Positions 15,587 to 24,558 of a stretch of DNA of 38,717 nucleotides are shown in pieces (position 1 is the stretch's first letter; each line of letters begins with the position of its first letter). The notes under the pieces are model-generated. The model was not told where the DNA came from, did no database searches, and worked only from the letters and a program-made list of their open reading frames with translations. Position numbers and translations under genes: made by a program. The stretch is from Carideicomes alvinocaridis (GTDB lineage Bacteria; Pseudomonadota; Alphaproteobacteria; Rhodobacterales; Rhodobacteraceae): assembly GCA_005473895.2 (NCBI GenBank), contig SRJI02000045.1, positions 1-38,717 of the forward strand. The letters are read 5' to 3'.

Positions 15587-16617
15587 CGGTCGTCCCTGGG
15601 CCACTTCGCACCCCCATGTGCGACCTGCTGGGATGTGCGTATCCCATTATCCTTGCTGGCATGGGGGGCGTCGCGCGCGCCGAACTGGCCGCCGCGGTCG
15701 CCAGTGCCGGAGGTTTCCCGACGCTGGGTATGGTGCGCGAGGCGCCTTCGCTGATCGCCTCGGAGATCAGCGCCTATCGCCGGCTGTCAAACCGCCCTTT
15801 TGCCGTCAACCTCATCCCCGCAGCCACCGACCCAGGTCTGCTAGACCAGCAGATCGAAACCTGTCTGGCGATGGAGGTCGGCGTGTTCTCGTTCTTCTGG
15901 GACGTGGTGCCTGAAGCAGTTGCCCGAGTGAAGGAGGCAGGCGCTCTTCTGCTGCACCAGGTGGGCACGCTGCCCGCGGCACGAGCGGCCGAGGCCGCCG
16001 GTGCGGATGTGTTGATCGCACAGGGACAGGATGCGGGCGGTCACGTGCACGGCCACACCCCGACATTCGACCTGCTCCGGGCCGTGCTGGAAACCACGGC
16101 TCTCCCGGTTGTCGCCTCGGGCGGCATCAGCAACGGCAAGGGGCTGGCCCGGGCGCTCTCACTCGGGGCGCAGGGCGTCCAGTGCGGCACCGCGTTCCTG
16201 GCCACCGCTGAATCCTTCGCCCACGACTACCACAAGCAACGGGTCGTTACCGCCGAGGGGAAGGATACCGTCCTGACCGACGGCTTCGTGCTGAACTGGC
16301 CCAAGGGATCGGCCGTGCGCGTCCTCCGAAACAGCGTCACCGAGGCCTTCGGCCCGGTTCTGATCGGGCATGACCCCGAGAGGATCGCACATGAGGTGAT
16401 CGCCTACGACGGCTCCAACCCGCGGCTGCGCCAGAGCACGGACTCGCCCCTGCGCACCACGACCGGAGATCTTGAACAGATGCCGCTTTATTGCGGCACC
16501 GGCGCGGGTGAGATCGACTCGATTGTCCCTGCGGCGCAGCGCCTGAACACGCTTTGCGCCGAGGCTCGGGCTCGACTCGCATCAGCTCGGCAAACGCCCA
16601 CGGTGGGGCAGACATGA
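15583..16617 (+). CDS. Nitronate monooxygenase
   Basis: 344 residues, an FMN-dependent TIM-barrel enzyme (former 2-nitropropane dioxygenase) that oxidises alkyl nitronates, releasing nitrite. Family motifs are PIILAGMGGVARAELAAAVA at the N-terminus, the QGQDAGGHVHGH motif near residue 150, VVASGGISNGKGLARALSLG for phosphate binding, and GVQCGTAFLATAES. It overlaps both neighbours by four bases, so it is co-translated with DUF488 and ccoS. Its place in front of the oxidase genes suggests detoxification of nitro compounds under low oxygen. Confidence 0.92.
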   Translation: MTVVPGPLRTPMCDLLGCAYPIILAGMGGVARAELAAAVASAGGFPTLGMVREAPSLIASEISAYRRLSNRPFAVNLIPAATDPGLLDQQIETCLAMEVGVFSFFWDVVPEAVARVKEAGALLLHQVGTLPAARAAEAAGADVLIAQGQDAGGHVHGHTPTFDLLRAVLETTALPVVASGGISNGKGLARALSLGAQGVQCGTAFLATAESFAHDYHKQRVVTAEGKDTVLTDGFVLNWPKGSAVRVLRNSVTEAFGPVLIGHDPERIAHEVIAYDGSNPRLRQSTDSPLRTTTGDLEQMPLYCGTGAGEIDSIVPAAQRLNTLCAEARARLASARQTPTVGQT

Positions 16618-16799
16618 GCGTCGTTCTACTACTGATACCAGTAACGCTGGTGATGGGTGCAATCGGCCTCGGAGCATTTTTCTGGGCGATGAAGACCAAC
16701 CAGTTCGACGATCCGGAAGGCGATGCCCGCCGGATCCTCCAGGCGGAGGACCGTCCGTTGCTACCAAGACATAGTACTGACCGGGAGGTTGCCAGATGA
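16614..16799 (+). CDS. ccoS: cbb3-type oxidase maturation protein CcoS
   Basis: 61 residues. One transmembrane segment (VLLLIPVTLVMGAIGLGAFF) is followed by WAMKTNQFDDPEGDARRIL, the standard CcoS signature. CcoS is needed for cofactor insertion in cbb3 oxidase. It normally follows ccoGHI; here it stands alone before ccoN, and ccoG, ccoH and ccoI are absent from the window, so they must come from elsewhere in the genome. It overlaps ccoN by four bases. Confidence 0.92.
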   Translation: MSVVLLLIPVTLVMGAIGLGAFFWAMKTNQFDDPEGDARRILQAEDRPLLPRHSTDREVAR

Positions 16800-18448
16800 T
16801 GGAGCGGTTGACAGGTGCCGAACGCCAGATCGCATTGATGATTTGTGTCGTCATGGCGATTGTCGGGCTTGTGATGGCCGCCGCGGGTCATGGCGATCCG
16901 ATGGGGAGCCACGGCGCGATCGTGCTGATTGCAGCCGGTATCACGACCCTCTTCGTCCTGCGTGCGATTGGCGAGCCCGAACCGGCCGAGGATCGCACGG
17001 TCAACTACTATGACGACCCGACCAAGGCCGGGCTGGTGATCGCCCTGTTCTGGGCCGTCGTCGGTATGGGCATGGGCGTATGGGTCGCGGCACAACTCGC
17101 CTGGCCCGACCTGCGTTTCGACGCGGCGTGGTCGAGCTTCGGCCGCATCCGCCCTGTCCACACATCGGGTGTGATCTTCGGCTTCGGAGGCAACGCCCTC
17201 ATCGCCACCTCCTATCATGTCATGCAACGCACCAGCCGGGCCCGGCTCGCCGGGCATGTTTCACCGTGGTTCGTGCTGTTGGGCTTCAATCTCTTCTGTA
17301 TCGTTGCTGCGTCGGGCTACCTGATGGGGGTAACCCAATCGAAGGAATACGCCGAGCCGGAATGGTATGCCGACATCTGGCTGGTGATCGTCTGGGTAAC
17401 CTACTTCGTGCTTTACATCCGCACGCTGGCCCGCCGGAACGAGCCGCACATCTACGTCGCCAACTGGTATTACCTCGCCTTCATCCTGGTGATGGCGATG
17501 CTGCATATCGTCAACAATCTCGCTGTGCCGGCCAGCTTCACCGCTGCCAAGAGCTATTCGGCCTTCTCGGGTGTGCAGGATGCCATGACGCAATGGTGGT
17601 ACGGCCACAACGCGGTGGCTTTTTTCCTGACGGCCGGGTTCCTCGGAATGCTCTACTATTTTCTGCCCAAGCGGGCGGAGCGGCCGATCTATTCTTACCG
17701 GCTGTCGATCCTGTCGTTCTGGGGCATTGTTTTCTTCTACATCTGGGTCGGGTCGCATCACCTGCATTACACCGCCCTGCCGCAATGGGTGCAGACACTG
17801 GGCATGACCTTCTCGGTCATGCTGCTGGTGCCCTCCTGGGCCAGTGCGGGCAACGCGCTTATGACGCTGAACGGCGCCTGGCACAAGGTGCGCGACGATG
17901 CCACGCTACGCTTCATGATGGTGGCGGCGGTGTTCTACGGGCTGTCGACCTTCGAAGGCTCGTTCATGGCGGTGCGCGCGGTCAATTCGCTGTCACATTA
18001 CACCGACTGGACAGTGGGCCACGTCCATGCCGGCGCGATGGGCTGGGTGGCACTGATCACCTTCGGCTCGATCTACTCCGTCGTCCCACTGCTGTGGAAG
18101 CGCGAGACGATGTATTCCTGGAAGCTGGTGGAATGGCACTTCTGGCTCGCGCTGGCGGGGACGGTGATCTACGTCTTCGCTATGTGGAACAGCGGCATCA
18201 TCCAAGGGCTGATGTGGCGGACCTACACCGACAGCGGCACGCTGGCCTATTCCTTCACGGACACCCTGGTGGCCATGCATCCCTATTACGTCGCACGGGC
18301 CTGCGGTGGTGCCCTATTCCTGACCGGGGCGATCCTGGCGGCCTACAACGTCTACATGACGATCCGGCACGCCCCCGAGAAACGCCCGGAACGCGACTAC
18401 CCCACCTCGTCCAAGGCGGCCGAACCTGCCGTCCCGGCAGCGGAGTGA
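16796..18448 (+). CDS. ccoN: cbb3-type cytochrome c oxidase subunit I
   Basis: 550 residues and about 14 transmembrane helices; the catalytic subunit that reduces O2 at a haem b3-CuB centre. Visible ligands are VHTSGVIFGFGGNALIATSY (low-spin haem His), WWYGHNAVAFFLTAGFLGML (CuB His), FFYIWVGSHHLHYTALPQW (cross-linked Tyr and the CuB His pair), and HYTDWTVGHVHAGAMGW (haem ligands). A positively charged, Pro/Ala-rich tail closes it. The N-terminus has two extra helices before the YYDDPTKAG segment, as in proteobacterial CcoN. It is intact and coupled to ccoS. Confidence 0.96.
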   Translation: MMERLTGAERQIALMICVVMAIVGLVMAAAGHGDPMGSHGAIVLIAAGITTLFVLRAIGEPEPAEDRTVNYYDDPTKAGLVIALFWAVVGMGMGVWVAAQLAWPDLRFDAAWSSFGRIRPVHTSGVIFGFGGNALIATSYHVMQRTSRARLAGHVSPWFVLLGFNLFCIVAASGYLMGVTQSKEYAEPEWYADIWLVIVWVTYFVLYIRTLARRNEPHIYVANWYYLAFILVMAMLHIVNNLAVPASFTAAKSYSAFSGVQDAMTQWWYGHNAVAFFLTAGFLGMLYYFLPKRAERPIYSYRLSILSFWGIVFFYIWVGSHHLHYTALPQWVQTLGMTFSVMLLVPSWASAGNALMTLNGAWHKVRDDATLRFMMVAAVFYGLSTFEGSFMAVRAVNSLSHYTDWTVGHVHAGAMGWVALITFGSIYSVVPLLWKRETMYSWKLVEWHFWLALAGTVIYVFAMWNSGIIQGLMWRTYTDSGTLAYSFTDTLVAMHPYYVARACGGALFLTGAILAAYNVYMTIRHAPEKRPERDYPTSSKAAEPAVPAAE

Positions 18449-18452
18449 CCCG

Positions 18453-19229
18453 ATGTTTCGCAAGATCCTCTCGCCCTTCGCCCGCTTCTTCGAATTCCAC
18501 GCCCGGACGCACTACCGCACCGAGCGGCACTCGATGGCCCTGACCCTCGGCATCATCGTCGCCGCCGGTGTGGGTGGGTTCGTCGAGATCGCCCCGCTCT
18601 TCACCATCGACGATACGGTCGAGGCCGCACCGGACATGCGGCTCTACACGCCGCTCGAGCAGGCCGGGCGCGACATCTACATTCGCGAGGGCTGCTATGC
18701 CTGCCACTCCCAGATGATCCGCACCCTGCAGGACGAGGTGGACCGCTACGGCCCCTATTCGCTGGCTGTGGAATCGCAATACGATCACCCGATGCTCTGG
18801 GGGTCCAAGCGAACGGGGCCGGACCTCGCCCGGCTGGGAAACAAGTATTCCGATGACTGGCACGTGCGCCACCTGGTCGATCCGCGCGCCGTGGTACCGG
18901 AGTCGGTCATGCCGCAATATGCATTCCTGCTGGACGAGACGCTCGAGACCGAGAGCCTGCCGGACCGCCTCGCGGCGCTGAGGGCAGTGGGCGTGCCCTA
19001 CAGTGATGCGCAAATCGCCAATGCAGATGCCGACGCGCGCGGCCAGGCGCGACCCGAAACCGACGCGGCCGGCGGCGCGAGTGCGCGCTATGGCGAAGCG
19101 ACGAACATCCGCCACTTCGATGGACAGGAGGACCGGGTCACGGAAATGGATGCGCTGGTGGCCTACCTCCAGATCCTTGGCGGGCTCACAGACGCCGCCT
19201 TCGAAAACCGGCCACTCGAGGAGGACTGA
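18453..19229 (+). CDS. ccoO: cbb3-type oxidase monohaem cytochrome c subunit
   Basis: 258 residues. An N-terminal membrane anchor (ALTLGIIVAAGVGGFVEIAP) is followed by one c-type haem site, EGCYACHSQMIR, and the CcoO motifs YGPYSLAVESQYDHPMLWGS and TGPDLARLGNKYSDDWHVRH. It passes electrons from CcoP to CcoN in the periplasm. An acidic, low-complexity insert (ANADADARGQARPETDAAGG) lies near residues 188-210, and the end is VAYLQILGG. It starts 4 bp after ccoN. Confidence 0.95.
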   Translation: MFRKILSPFARFFEFHARTHYRTERHSMALTLGIIVAAGVGGFVEIAPLFTIDDTVEAAPDMRLYTPLEQAGRDIYIREGCYACHSQMIRTLQDEVDRYGPYSLAVESQYDHPMLWGSKRTGPDLARLGNKYSDDWHVRHLVDPRAVVPESVMPQYAFLLDETLETESLPDRLAALRAVGVPYSDAQIANADADARGQARPETDAAGGASARYGEATNIRHFDGQEDRVTEMDALVAYLQILGGLTDAAFENRPLEED

Positions 19230-19233
19230 CAGG

Positions 19234-19404
19234 ATGGACCTCACGCACGAGCTGACCTCGACAGTCGCCAAGTCCTTCGGGCTCTTCTACCTCATCGCCC
19301 TGTCGGTGGGGATCACCGTCTACGCCTATTGGCCGTCGCTGGGCAAACGCTTCGAAAAGGCCGCAAACAGTATCCTTGATGACGAGGACGGGCCATGTCG
19401 GTAA
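19234..19404 (+). CDS. ccoQ: cbb3-type oxidase small subunit
   Basis: 56 residues with one transmembrane helix (LFYLIALSVGITVYAYWPSL) and the K/R-rich GKRFEKAANSILDDED tail typical of CcoQ. CcoQ stabilises CcoP in the complex. AGGA lies just before the ATG. It overlaps ccoP by ten bases. Confidence 0.9.
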   Translation: MDLTHELTSTVAKSFGLFYLIALSVGITVYAYWPSLGKRFEKAANSILDDEDGPCR

Positions 19405-20273
19405 AAGAACGCGATCCCCTCACCGGGCACCAGACTACTGGTCACGAATGGAACGGGATCACCGAGCTGAACACCCGCGTGCCGCGGGCGGTGTGGTTTT
19501 TTATCATCGTCACCCACATCTGGGCGCTGGTCTACTGGGTGCTCATGCCGACCTGGCCACTGGTGAACACCTATACCCGCGGGCTACTCGGCATTGACCA
19601 ACAAGAACAGGTGGAAGAGCGCGTGGCCGCCGCGGATGCCGCCCGTGGCGTCTGGGCGGACCGGATCGCCGCGCTCCCGTTGGACAAAATCCGTGACGAC
19701 ACCCTGCTCATGGCGCACGTCGACCGGTCCGCACCGACACTCTTCGGTGACAATTGCGCGGCCTGCCACGGAAGACGCGCCGAAGGCGGGCCCGGCTATC
19801 CCTCTCTGGTCGATGACGCCTGGCTCTGGGGCGGCGACGACGAGACGATCCTCGAAACCCTGCGTGTCGGCATCAACGCTCCGCATCCCGATACGCGCTA
19901 TGCCCAGATGCTGGCGTTCGGCCGCGACGGCATGCTCGACCGAGACCAGATCCGCGTCGTGGCGGACTACGTGCAGTCGCTGGCGGGCCTCGACAGCGGC
20001 GCCTCGCCCGAGCGGCTGGAGGAAGGCGCCACGCTCTTCGCCGACAATTGCTCGAGCTGCCACGGCGAGGATGGTGCGGGCATGCAGGACCTCGGTGCCC
20101 CGAATCTCACGGACACCCACTGGATCTACGGCGGCTCGGATGAGGCGCTATTCGAGACGATCTATGGTGGCCGACAGGGCTGGATGCCCGCATGGGAAAA
20201 CCGCCTGACCGAAGCGCAGCGCAAGATGCTGGCGCTTTACATCACCTCGCTGGCCGATGGAGGCCCGGAATGA
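19395..20273 (+). CDS. ccoP: cbb3-type oxidase dihaem cytochrome c subunit
   Basis: 292 residues. The cytoplasmic N-terminus contains GHEWNGITELNTRVPRAVWF, the classic CcoP start. One membrane helix and two c-type haem sites follow, NCAACHGRRAEGG and NCSSCHGEDGAG, with distal methionines in YAQMLAFG and GWMPAWEN. It accepts electrons from soluble cytochrome c or bc1. It overlaps ccoQ by ten bases and the next small gene by four. It is intact. Confidence 0.95.
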   Translation: MSVKERDPLTGHQTTGHEWNGITELNTRVPRAVWFFIIVTHIWALVYWVLMPTWPLVNTYTRGLLGIDQQEQVEERVAAADAARGVWADRIAALPLDKIRDDTLLMAHVDRSAPTLFGDNCAACHGRRAEGGPGYPSLVDDAWLWGGDDETILETLRVGINAPHPDTRYAQMLAFGRDGMLDRDQIRVVADYVQSLAGLDSGASPERLEEGATLFADNCSSCHGEDGAGMQDLGAPNLTDTHWIYGGSDEALFETIYGGRQGWMPAWENRLTEAQRKMLALYITSLADGGPE

Positions 20274-20443
20274 CCATTGAACGGCCCCGTCTTTTGGCGA
20301 TCTCCGCCGCATTCCTGGTAGTGGCCGTCGTCGCGGCCGCCAATATTCATCTCGTCTCGGTCTCGCTGTCGTCGCAACCGAGCTGCGTTGAAACCGCCAA
20401 GGAAGGCGCCGGCACCTACCGCCCGGCGAAACCGTCATGCTGA
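20270..20443 (+). CDS. Small membrane-anchored protein next to ccoP
   Basis: 57 residues. One hydrophobic segment (LLAISAAFLVVAVVAAANIH) is followed by a short polar tail with two Cys (QPSCVETAKE...KPSC). The ATG overlaps the ccoP stop (ATGA) and its end overlaps the next gene by seven bases, so it is clearly part of the operon. Similar-sized unnamed proteins follow ccoP in some Rhodobacterales. It may be an assembly or accessory subunit, but no named family is recognised. Confidence 0.75.
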   Translation: MTIERPRLLAISAAFLVVAVVAAANIHLVSVSLSSQPSCVETAKEGAGTYRPAKPSC

Positions 20444-21318
20444 GCCAGAACAACGCCCCACCACCGCCCGACAATCCGCACGCCGGGGGCGTCATTCCGA
20501 AGGTGGTCCCACCCCTTGAGCGCCCGAGCCCGCACGCTCGCGATCTTCCGTGGCGCACTGCCTTCACATGGCTACGGGCCGGGTGGCGCGATCTCTGGAC
20601 CCACCCGCTTCCGAGTCTGGTCTACGGCCTCGGCGTTTTCCTCGTCTCAGTCGCCGTGGTCTGGTTCCTGTTCCGTCTGGAGTTCGACTATGCGCTGTTC
20701 CCGGCGCTGGCGGGTTTCATGGTGGTCGGGCCGCTGATCGCTGGCGGGCTTTACGAGAAAAGTCGGCGACTGGAGGCAGGCGAACCCGTCGGCCTCGCGC
20801 CGATGCTGTTCGTCCGGCTTCGGGCCGGTCGTGCAGGTGTCTTCATGGGGGTCATGCTGCTGGGGCTTTTCCTACTGTGGATGCGCGCGGCGGTCCTTCT
20901 CTATGCGCTGTTCTTCGGTATGGTGGCCTTTCCCGGCACCGAGGAGATCGTGCCGATGCTTCTCATGACTCCCACTGGCTGGACCCTGCTGTTGGTCGGC
21001 TCTGCCGTCGGCGCGCTCTTCGCCGCCTTCTCCTTCGCCATCAGCGTCTTCGCCTTTCCGATGCTGCTGACGGAACGGACCGACGCGCTCTCCGCGCTCG
21101 GGATCAGCATGGCGATGGTATGGAACAACCTTTGGGTAATGTTCGCCTGGGGCGCCATCGTGGTGGCGTTATTTGCACTGTGCCTGCTGACCGCTGGGTT
21201 GGGTCTGATCTTGGTGTTTCCGCTGCTGGGACACGCGACCTGGCATTGCTACCGCGCCATCCGCTCCGACGATGCCGCCGCATATGAGGATGATCGCATG
21301 TTCATTCGTCCGGCCTGA
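20437..21318 (+). CDS. DUF2189 family membrane protein
   Basis: 293 residues. A Pro-rich cytoplasmic N-terminus leads to six or so transmembrane helices. The DUF2189 signature is seen in WRTAFTWLRAGWRDLWTHPL and FPALAGFMVVGPLIAGGLYE, and later in FPMLLTERTDALSALGISM and FPLLGHATWHCYRAI. The function is unknown, and the family is frequent near cbb3 oxidase genes in Rhodobacterales. It is the last structural gene of the operon; the Rrf2 regulator starts 193 bp further. Confidence 0.88.
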   Translation: MLSQNNAPPPPDNPHAGGVIPKVVPPLERPSPHARDLPWRTAFTWLRAGWRDLWTHPLPSLVYGLGVFLVSVAVVWFLFRLEFDYALFPALAGFMVVGPLIAGGLYEKSRRLEAGEPVGLAPMLFVRLRAGRAGVFMGVMLLGLFLLWMRAAVLLYALFFGMVAFPGTEEIVPMLLMTPTGWTLLLVGSAVGALFAAFSFAISVFAFPMLLTERTDALSALGISMAMVWNNLWVMFAWGAIVVALFALCLLTAGLGLILVFPLLGHATWHCYRAIRSDDAAAYEDDRMFIRPA

Positions 21319-21511
21319 GCGGCGAAGGGCGGCGAGGAGAAACCCGCCATGGCATTTGAAACTGTCGAAATCGTCATCGACGCCTTCACCTTCCCTGTTC
21401 CCGAAACCAAGCCCATCTGCAGGGAGATTGCGCCCTCGCCTCACCGGGGCTGTTCACTCTTCTGGATACGCGCCATAACAGGCGCTGCAGATACCACTTC
21501 CTGGATGGCAG
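21319..21511 (+). other. Gap before the Rrf2 gene with a possible short frame
   Basis: An ATG at 21349, preceded by GGCGAGGAG, opens MAFETVEIVIDAFTFPVPET and runs out of frame into the regulator gene. It may be the start of a lost gene. The last 25 bases before the Rrf2 ATG are repeated, with changes, before the dead copy at 29053. Confidence 0.3.
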
Positions 21512-21928
21512 ATGCATCTTACCTCATTCACCGACTATGGTCTGCGCATGCTGATGCGCCTTGCCAGCGCGCCGGACCGGACGTTTTCCACTGCTGATCT
21601 CGCCGAGGAATTCCAGCTTTCCCGCAACCATCTCATTAAGATCATGCAGAAACTCGGCCGGGCCGGACTGGTGCAGACACGCCGTGGAGGCGGTGGCGGT
21701 GCCATTCTGGCTCGTGCGCCCGACGAGATCCGCCTGGGGGATGTGGTTCGCCTACTGGAGGAGGGCCAAGCACTCGTAGAGTGCCTCCAACCCAACGGCG
21801 GTGAGTGCACGATCGACGGTTGCTGTCGCCTGAAAACCCGACTTCGGATAGCCGAAATGGCGTTTATAGAAAACCTCAACCGCTCGACCCTTGCCGATGT
21901 CGCGCTGTCTGCCCCTCAACCTGCCTGA
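21512..21928 (+). CDS. NsrR-like Rrf2 family regulator
   Basis: 138 residues. The N-terminal winged helix (LTSFTDYGLRMLMRLASAPD, then TADLAEEFQLSRNHLIKIMQ and TRRGGGGGAILA) and the three cysteines in VECLQPNGGECTIDGCCRLK match NsrR, whose Fe-S cluster senses NO. The sequence has four Cys in that stretch. It closes the haemoglobin/cbb3 operon and is probably its NO-responsive repressor through the 14684 palindrome (inferred). A decayed copy sits at 29053-29498. nsrR is the likely symbol but is not proven from sequence alone. Confidence 0.85.
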   Translation: MHLTSFTDYGLRMLMRLASAPDRTFSTADLAEEFQLSRNHLIKIMQKLGRAGLVQTRRGGGGGAILARAPDEIRLGDVVRLLEEGQALVECLQPNGGECTIDGCCRLKTRLRIAEMAFIENLNRSTLADVALSAPQPA

Positions 21929-22023
21929 AATGGCGTTTCCCGCTCGCCGCAGGTTTCGTTTCGCTGGCTGGTTCTTCAGGCCCACAAGAGAGAGTAAGCG
22001 TCCAATTTCTAGCGCTCTAGCAC

Positions 22024-22464
22024 TTATCGATAGCCGACATTCATCACGTAGTTGAAGAGTAGGTCTTCTTCCTGTTGAACCTCCTGCCAAAGACTTTGAA
22101 GCACATCACGTGCGTTCAAAATCCCGAGGGGTTTGCGATCCAAACCGACAACCGGGATATTCTTCAGGCCCTGATGCTTCATAATTTCCCAGACCTCCTC
22201 TAGGTATCCGTCTGGACTGACGCTTGTGACATCGCGAGTCATCGCGCTGACAACTGCTGCCGTGCAACCTGCCCCAGTACAAATACCCATCTGTCGCACG
22301 GCATCGCTCTTTGTGAGGATTCCAATCATCCGACTGTGACCATCACAAACGAGTAGAATATCGTGATCATGTCCAAGCAATCGTGCCGCTTCCAAGAGGG
22401 GCGCGCTTGCGTCGATGCAGGCCATCCGTTTGCTGGCCGTTGGCAGGAACCTTTTGATCAGCAT
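22024..22464 (-). CDS. CBS-domain pair protein
   Basis: 146 residues made almost only of two CBS motifs: ILLVCDGHSRMIGILTKSDA and LKNIPVVGLDRKPLGILNAR, with SAMTRDVTSVSPDGYLEEVW between. Such proteins bind adenosyl ligands and regulate partners or act as energy sensors. A CTGAGCTAA motif (GICTGAGCTAAV) adds two Cys that could be redox-active or bind metal. It is convergent with the Rrf2 gene. The partner is not known. Confidence 0.85.
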   Translation of the reverse strand: MLIKRFLPTASKRMACIDASAPLLEAARLLGHDHDILLVCDGHSRMIGILTKSDAVRQMGICTGAGCTAAVVSAMTRDVTSVSPDGYLEEVWEIMKHQGLKNIPVVGLDRKPLGILNARDVLQSLWQEVQQEEDLLFNYVMNVGYR

Positions 22465-22539
22465 GCTGCACTCCAGTTCACGGAACTATCGCTGTCATGG
22501 CTATCATGCCGCAATATCTCAACTGCTATACGGTAGGCG

Positions 22540-24065
22540 ACTCCCGCTTGCGTGGAATTGCATGAACGAAGACCGGCAGTCTCACCTGTAACCTTGCGAT
22601 GACGTCTTCGCGCCGACCGAAGCTCGGGAGACTCGCCGGGGCCACGCCCGGCACTGTGCCAGCAGTTAACAAGGCCTTCCGGATCGACACGCGCCAGTCG
22701 ACGCACATCCCGGCCACGATCTCTCGCAGACGGCCAGACTTCAGAGCTAATGGGATGGTTCGCCCCGCCGCCCCGGGCGACAATCGTTGGATATCAACTC
22801 GGGAGGTAAGAAGATGCAACTTAACCCTAAGACTTGCGCCGTCTTCGGCATCGACATCGGCAAGACGCTCTTTCACGTCGTGGGCCTCGACGCCTCTGGC
22901 GCACCTATCCAAAAAGCAAAGCTACGACGCGACACAGTTCTTCAGTTCTTCGCGGAGGCAGACCCGACCCTCGTCGGCATGGAAGCCTGTCCGGGTTCGC
23001 AGTGGCTTGCCAGGAAGCTTCGGGAGCTCGGCCATGATGTCCGCATCATCCCGGCTCAGTTCGTCAAGCCCTACGTGAAGTCGCACAAGAACGACATTAT
23101 CGATGCCGAGGCGATCGCGGAAGCTGCGACCAGACCGACGATGCGGTTCGTCGGGATAAAGGAGGCGCATCAGGTCGATTTGCAGATGCTGCATCGTGTT
23201 CGCAGCCGGCTGGTGAAAGGACGGACCAATCTCATATGTCAGATGCGGTCGTATTGCTTGGAACACGGCGTCGCGCTTCGCCAAGGCGCCGGGGTGTTCA
23301 AGCTCGATATCGTCCGCGCGATCGATAATCTTGAGAACGATTTGACTGATCGAGCACGGGTTGTCTTGCGCGAGCTGCAGGAGGACCTTCTCCGTCTCGA
23401 AGAACGGATCCTCAGCGTCTCGACCGAGATTAAGAACATCGCAGACAGGGACGAAACTGCGCGTCGGCTTATGACCATTCCTGGTGTCGGCCCTCTCGGG
23501 GCGACGGCAATCCTAGCATCCATTGGTGTCCCCACGCGTTTCAAGAAAGCACGTGACGTTGCTGCCTGGCTAGGACTTGTGCCGAGGCAACATTCTACTG
23601 GCGGCAAACAGACGCTGCTCGGCATAGCGAAGCGCGGGAGCAGCTACGTACGAACGCTTCTAATCCACGGCGCCCGGTCAGTCTTGATGCATCTCGATCG
23701 CGCCAAGGACCGGCTTGGCCTGTGGGTGGACGAACTCCGAACCAGGATGCACGTGAACAAGGTGACTGTCGCACTGGCGGCTAAGTTGGCGAGGGTGATC
23801 TGGGTGGTGCTCAGCAAACCTGGGGCCACATACGAACGGCGCGCTCCCGAAGGGGGCTGCGTCTAAACCTATCCGGAAAACCCGGATCAGAATGCGAGGC
23901 TCGAAATGATGACGAAAAGGACGATCGACGCGCTGTAAACCCGTTCCGAAAGCGGGCTCCGTGCCCGAACAAGCTAATTGGGAACGGCGCGTGCGGATCT
24001 CATCATGGCCTGGCTGGAAAACCAGCCCACTCGCGAGAGGCCGGATACATTTATGCAATCCTGAA
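22540..24065 (+). mobile_element. IS110-family element of the IS1111 type
   Basis: The transposase gene at 22814-23866 is flanked by about 260 bp upstream and 200 bp downstream without other genes. IS110/IS1111 elements carry a guide (bridge/seek) RNA in one of these ends and make no target duplication. The exact ends could not be fixed: no clear inverted terminal repeats are seen. GGATA-containing motifs occur near 22790 and 24049. Confidence 0.6.
22814..23866 (+). CDS. IS110-family (IS1111-type) transposase
   Basis: 350 residues. The N-terminal DEDD RuvC-like domain has GIDIGKTLFHVVG (first Asp), GMEACPGSQWLARKL (Glu), and KSHKNDIIDAEAIAEAA (Asp pair). The C-terminal domain contains IPGVGPLGATAILASIG and LGLVPRQHSTGGKQTLLGIA with the catalytic Ser region, then RGSSYVRTLLIHGARSV. 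The start at 22814 has GGGAGG upstream. It is full length with no frameshift, so it may be active. Confidence 0.93.
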   Translation: MQLNPKTCAVFGIDIGKTLFHVVGLDASGAPIQKAKLRRDTVLQFFAEADPTLVGMEACPGSQWLARKLRELGHDVRIIPAQFVKPYVKSHKNDIIDAEAIAEAATRPTMRFVGIKEAHQVDLQMLHRVRSRLVKGRTNLICQMRSYCLEHGVALRQGAGVFKLDIVRAIDNLENDLTDRARVVLRELQEDLLRLEERILSVSTEIKNIADRDETARRLMTIPGVGPLGATAILASIGVPTRFKKARDVAAWLGLVPRQHSTGGKQTLLGIAKRGSSYVRTLLIHGARSVLMHLDRAKDRLGLWVDELRTRMHVNKVTVALAAKLARVIWVVLSKPGATYERRAPEGGCV

Positions 24066-24070
24066 CGTCA

Positions 24071-24337
24071 TCAGGAAGAACCTTGCACAGGCGGGGCGAA
24101 CCATACATTTCGCCGAATGATGTCCTGCAACATCTCCCGGTCCAGCGTCAGGTCGGCGACAATTTTCTTCAGCTGGCTGTTCTCGTCCTCGAGCGCCTTC
24201 AGCCGGCGCATCTCGTCCGGCAGCAACCCGCCGTATCGCTTCTTCCAGTTGAAGTAGGTCGCCTGGCTGATCCCCGCCTTGCGGCAGATCTCCGCAACCG
24301 GCGTGCCTTCATCGCTCTTCTTCAGGATGACGCCTTC
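24071..24337 (-). pseudogene. IS3-family OrfA transposase remnant
   Basis: The minus-strand frame encodes KSDEGTPVAEICRKAGISQA (HTH), FNWKKRYGGLLPDEMRRLK and the leucine-zipper part LEDENSQLKKIVADLTLDRE, ending in MLQDIIRR. The N-terminus is frameshifted near 24337 and OrfB is absent. It belongs to the IS407/ISRj-like branch of IS3. The tail VWFAPPVQGSS comes from the junction with the IS1111 end. Confidence 0.8.
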
Positions 24338-24558
24338 TACGCGCCTTCATGCGATTCCGTTCCTCTCCCAGCCAGGAGAGCTTAGTCGGAAACTCCAGCT
24401 ACGAACGGTCCAGTTTTCGGGGGGCAGAGCGGATTCTGCGGAAGAGAGCTACCGGCAGCAATGCCAATAGCAATCGGACAGGCCGCAACCGTGCAGCCTT
24501 GCCGTGTCCGTAGGTTACCCTGAAGATAATTTCGTCGTAGGGTAGACGCTTGGCCCGC

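Noticed and set aside
17080-18543. 487-codon frame overlapping ccoN in another phase
   Set aside because: ccoN has all its ligands in the real frame; the other is a GC-driven shadow.
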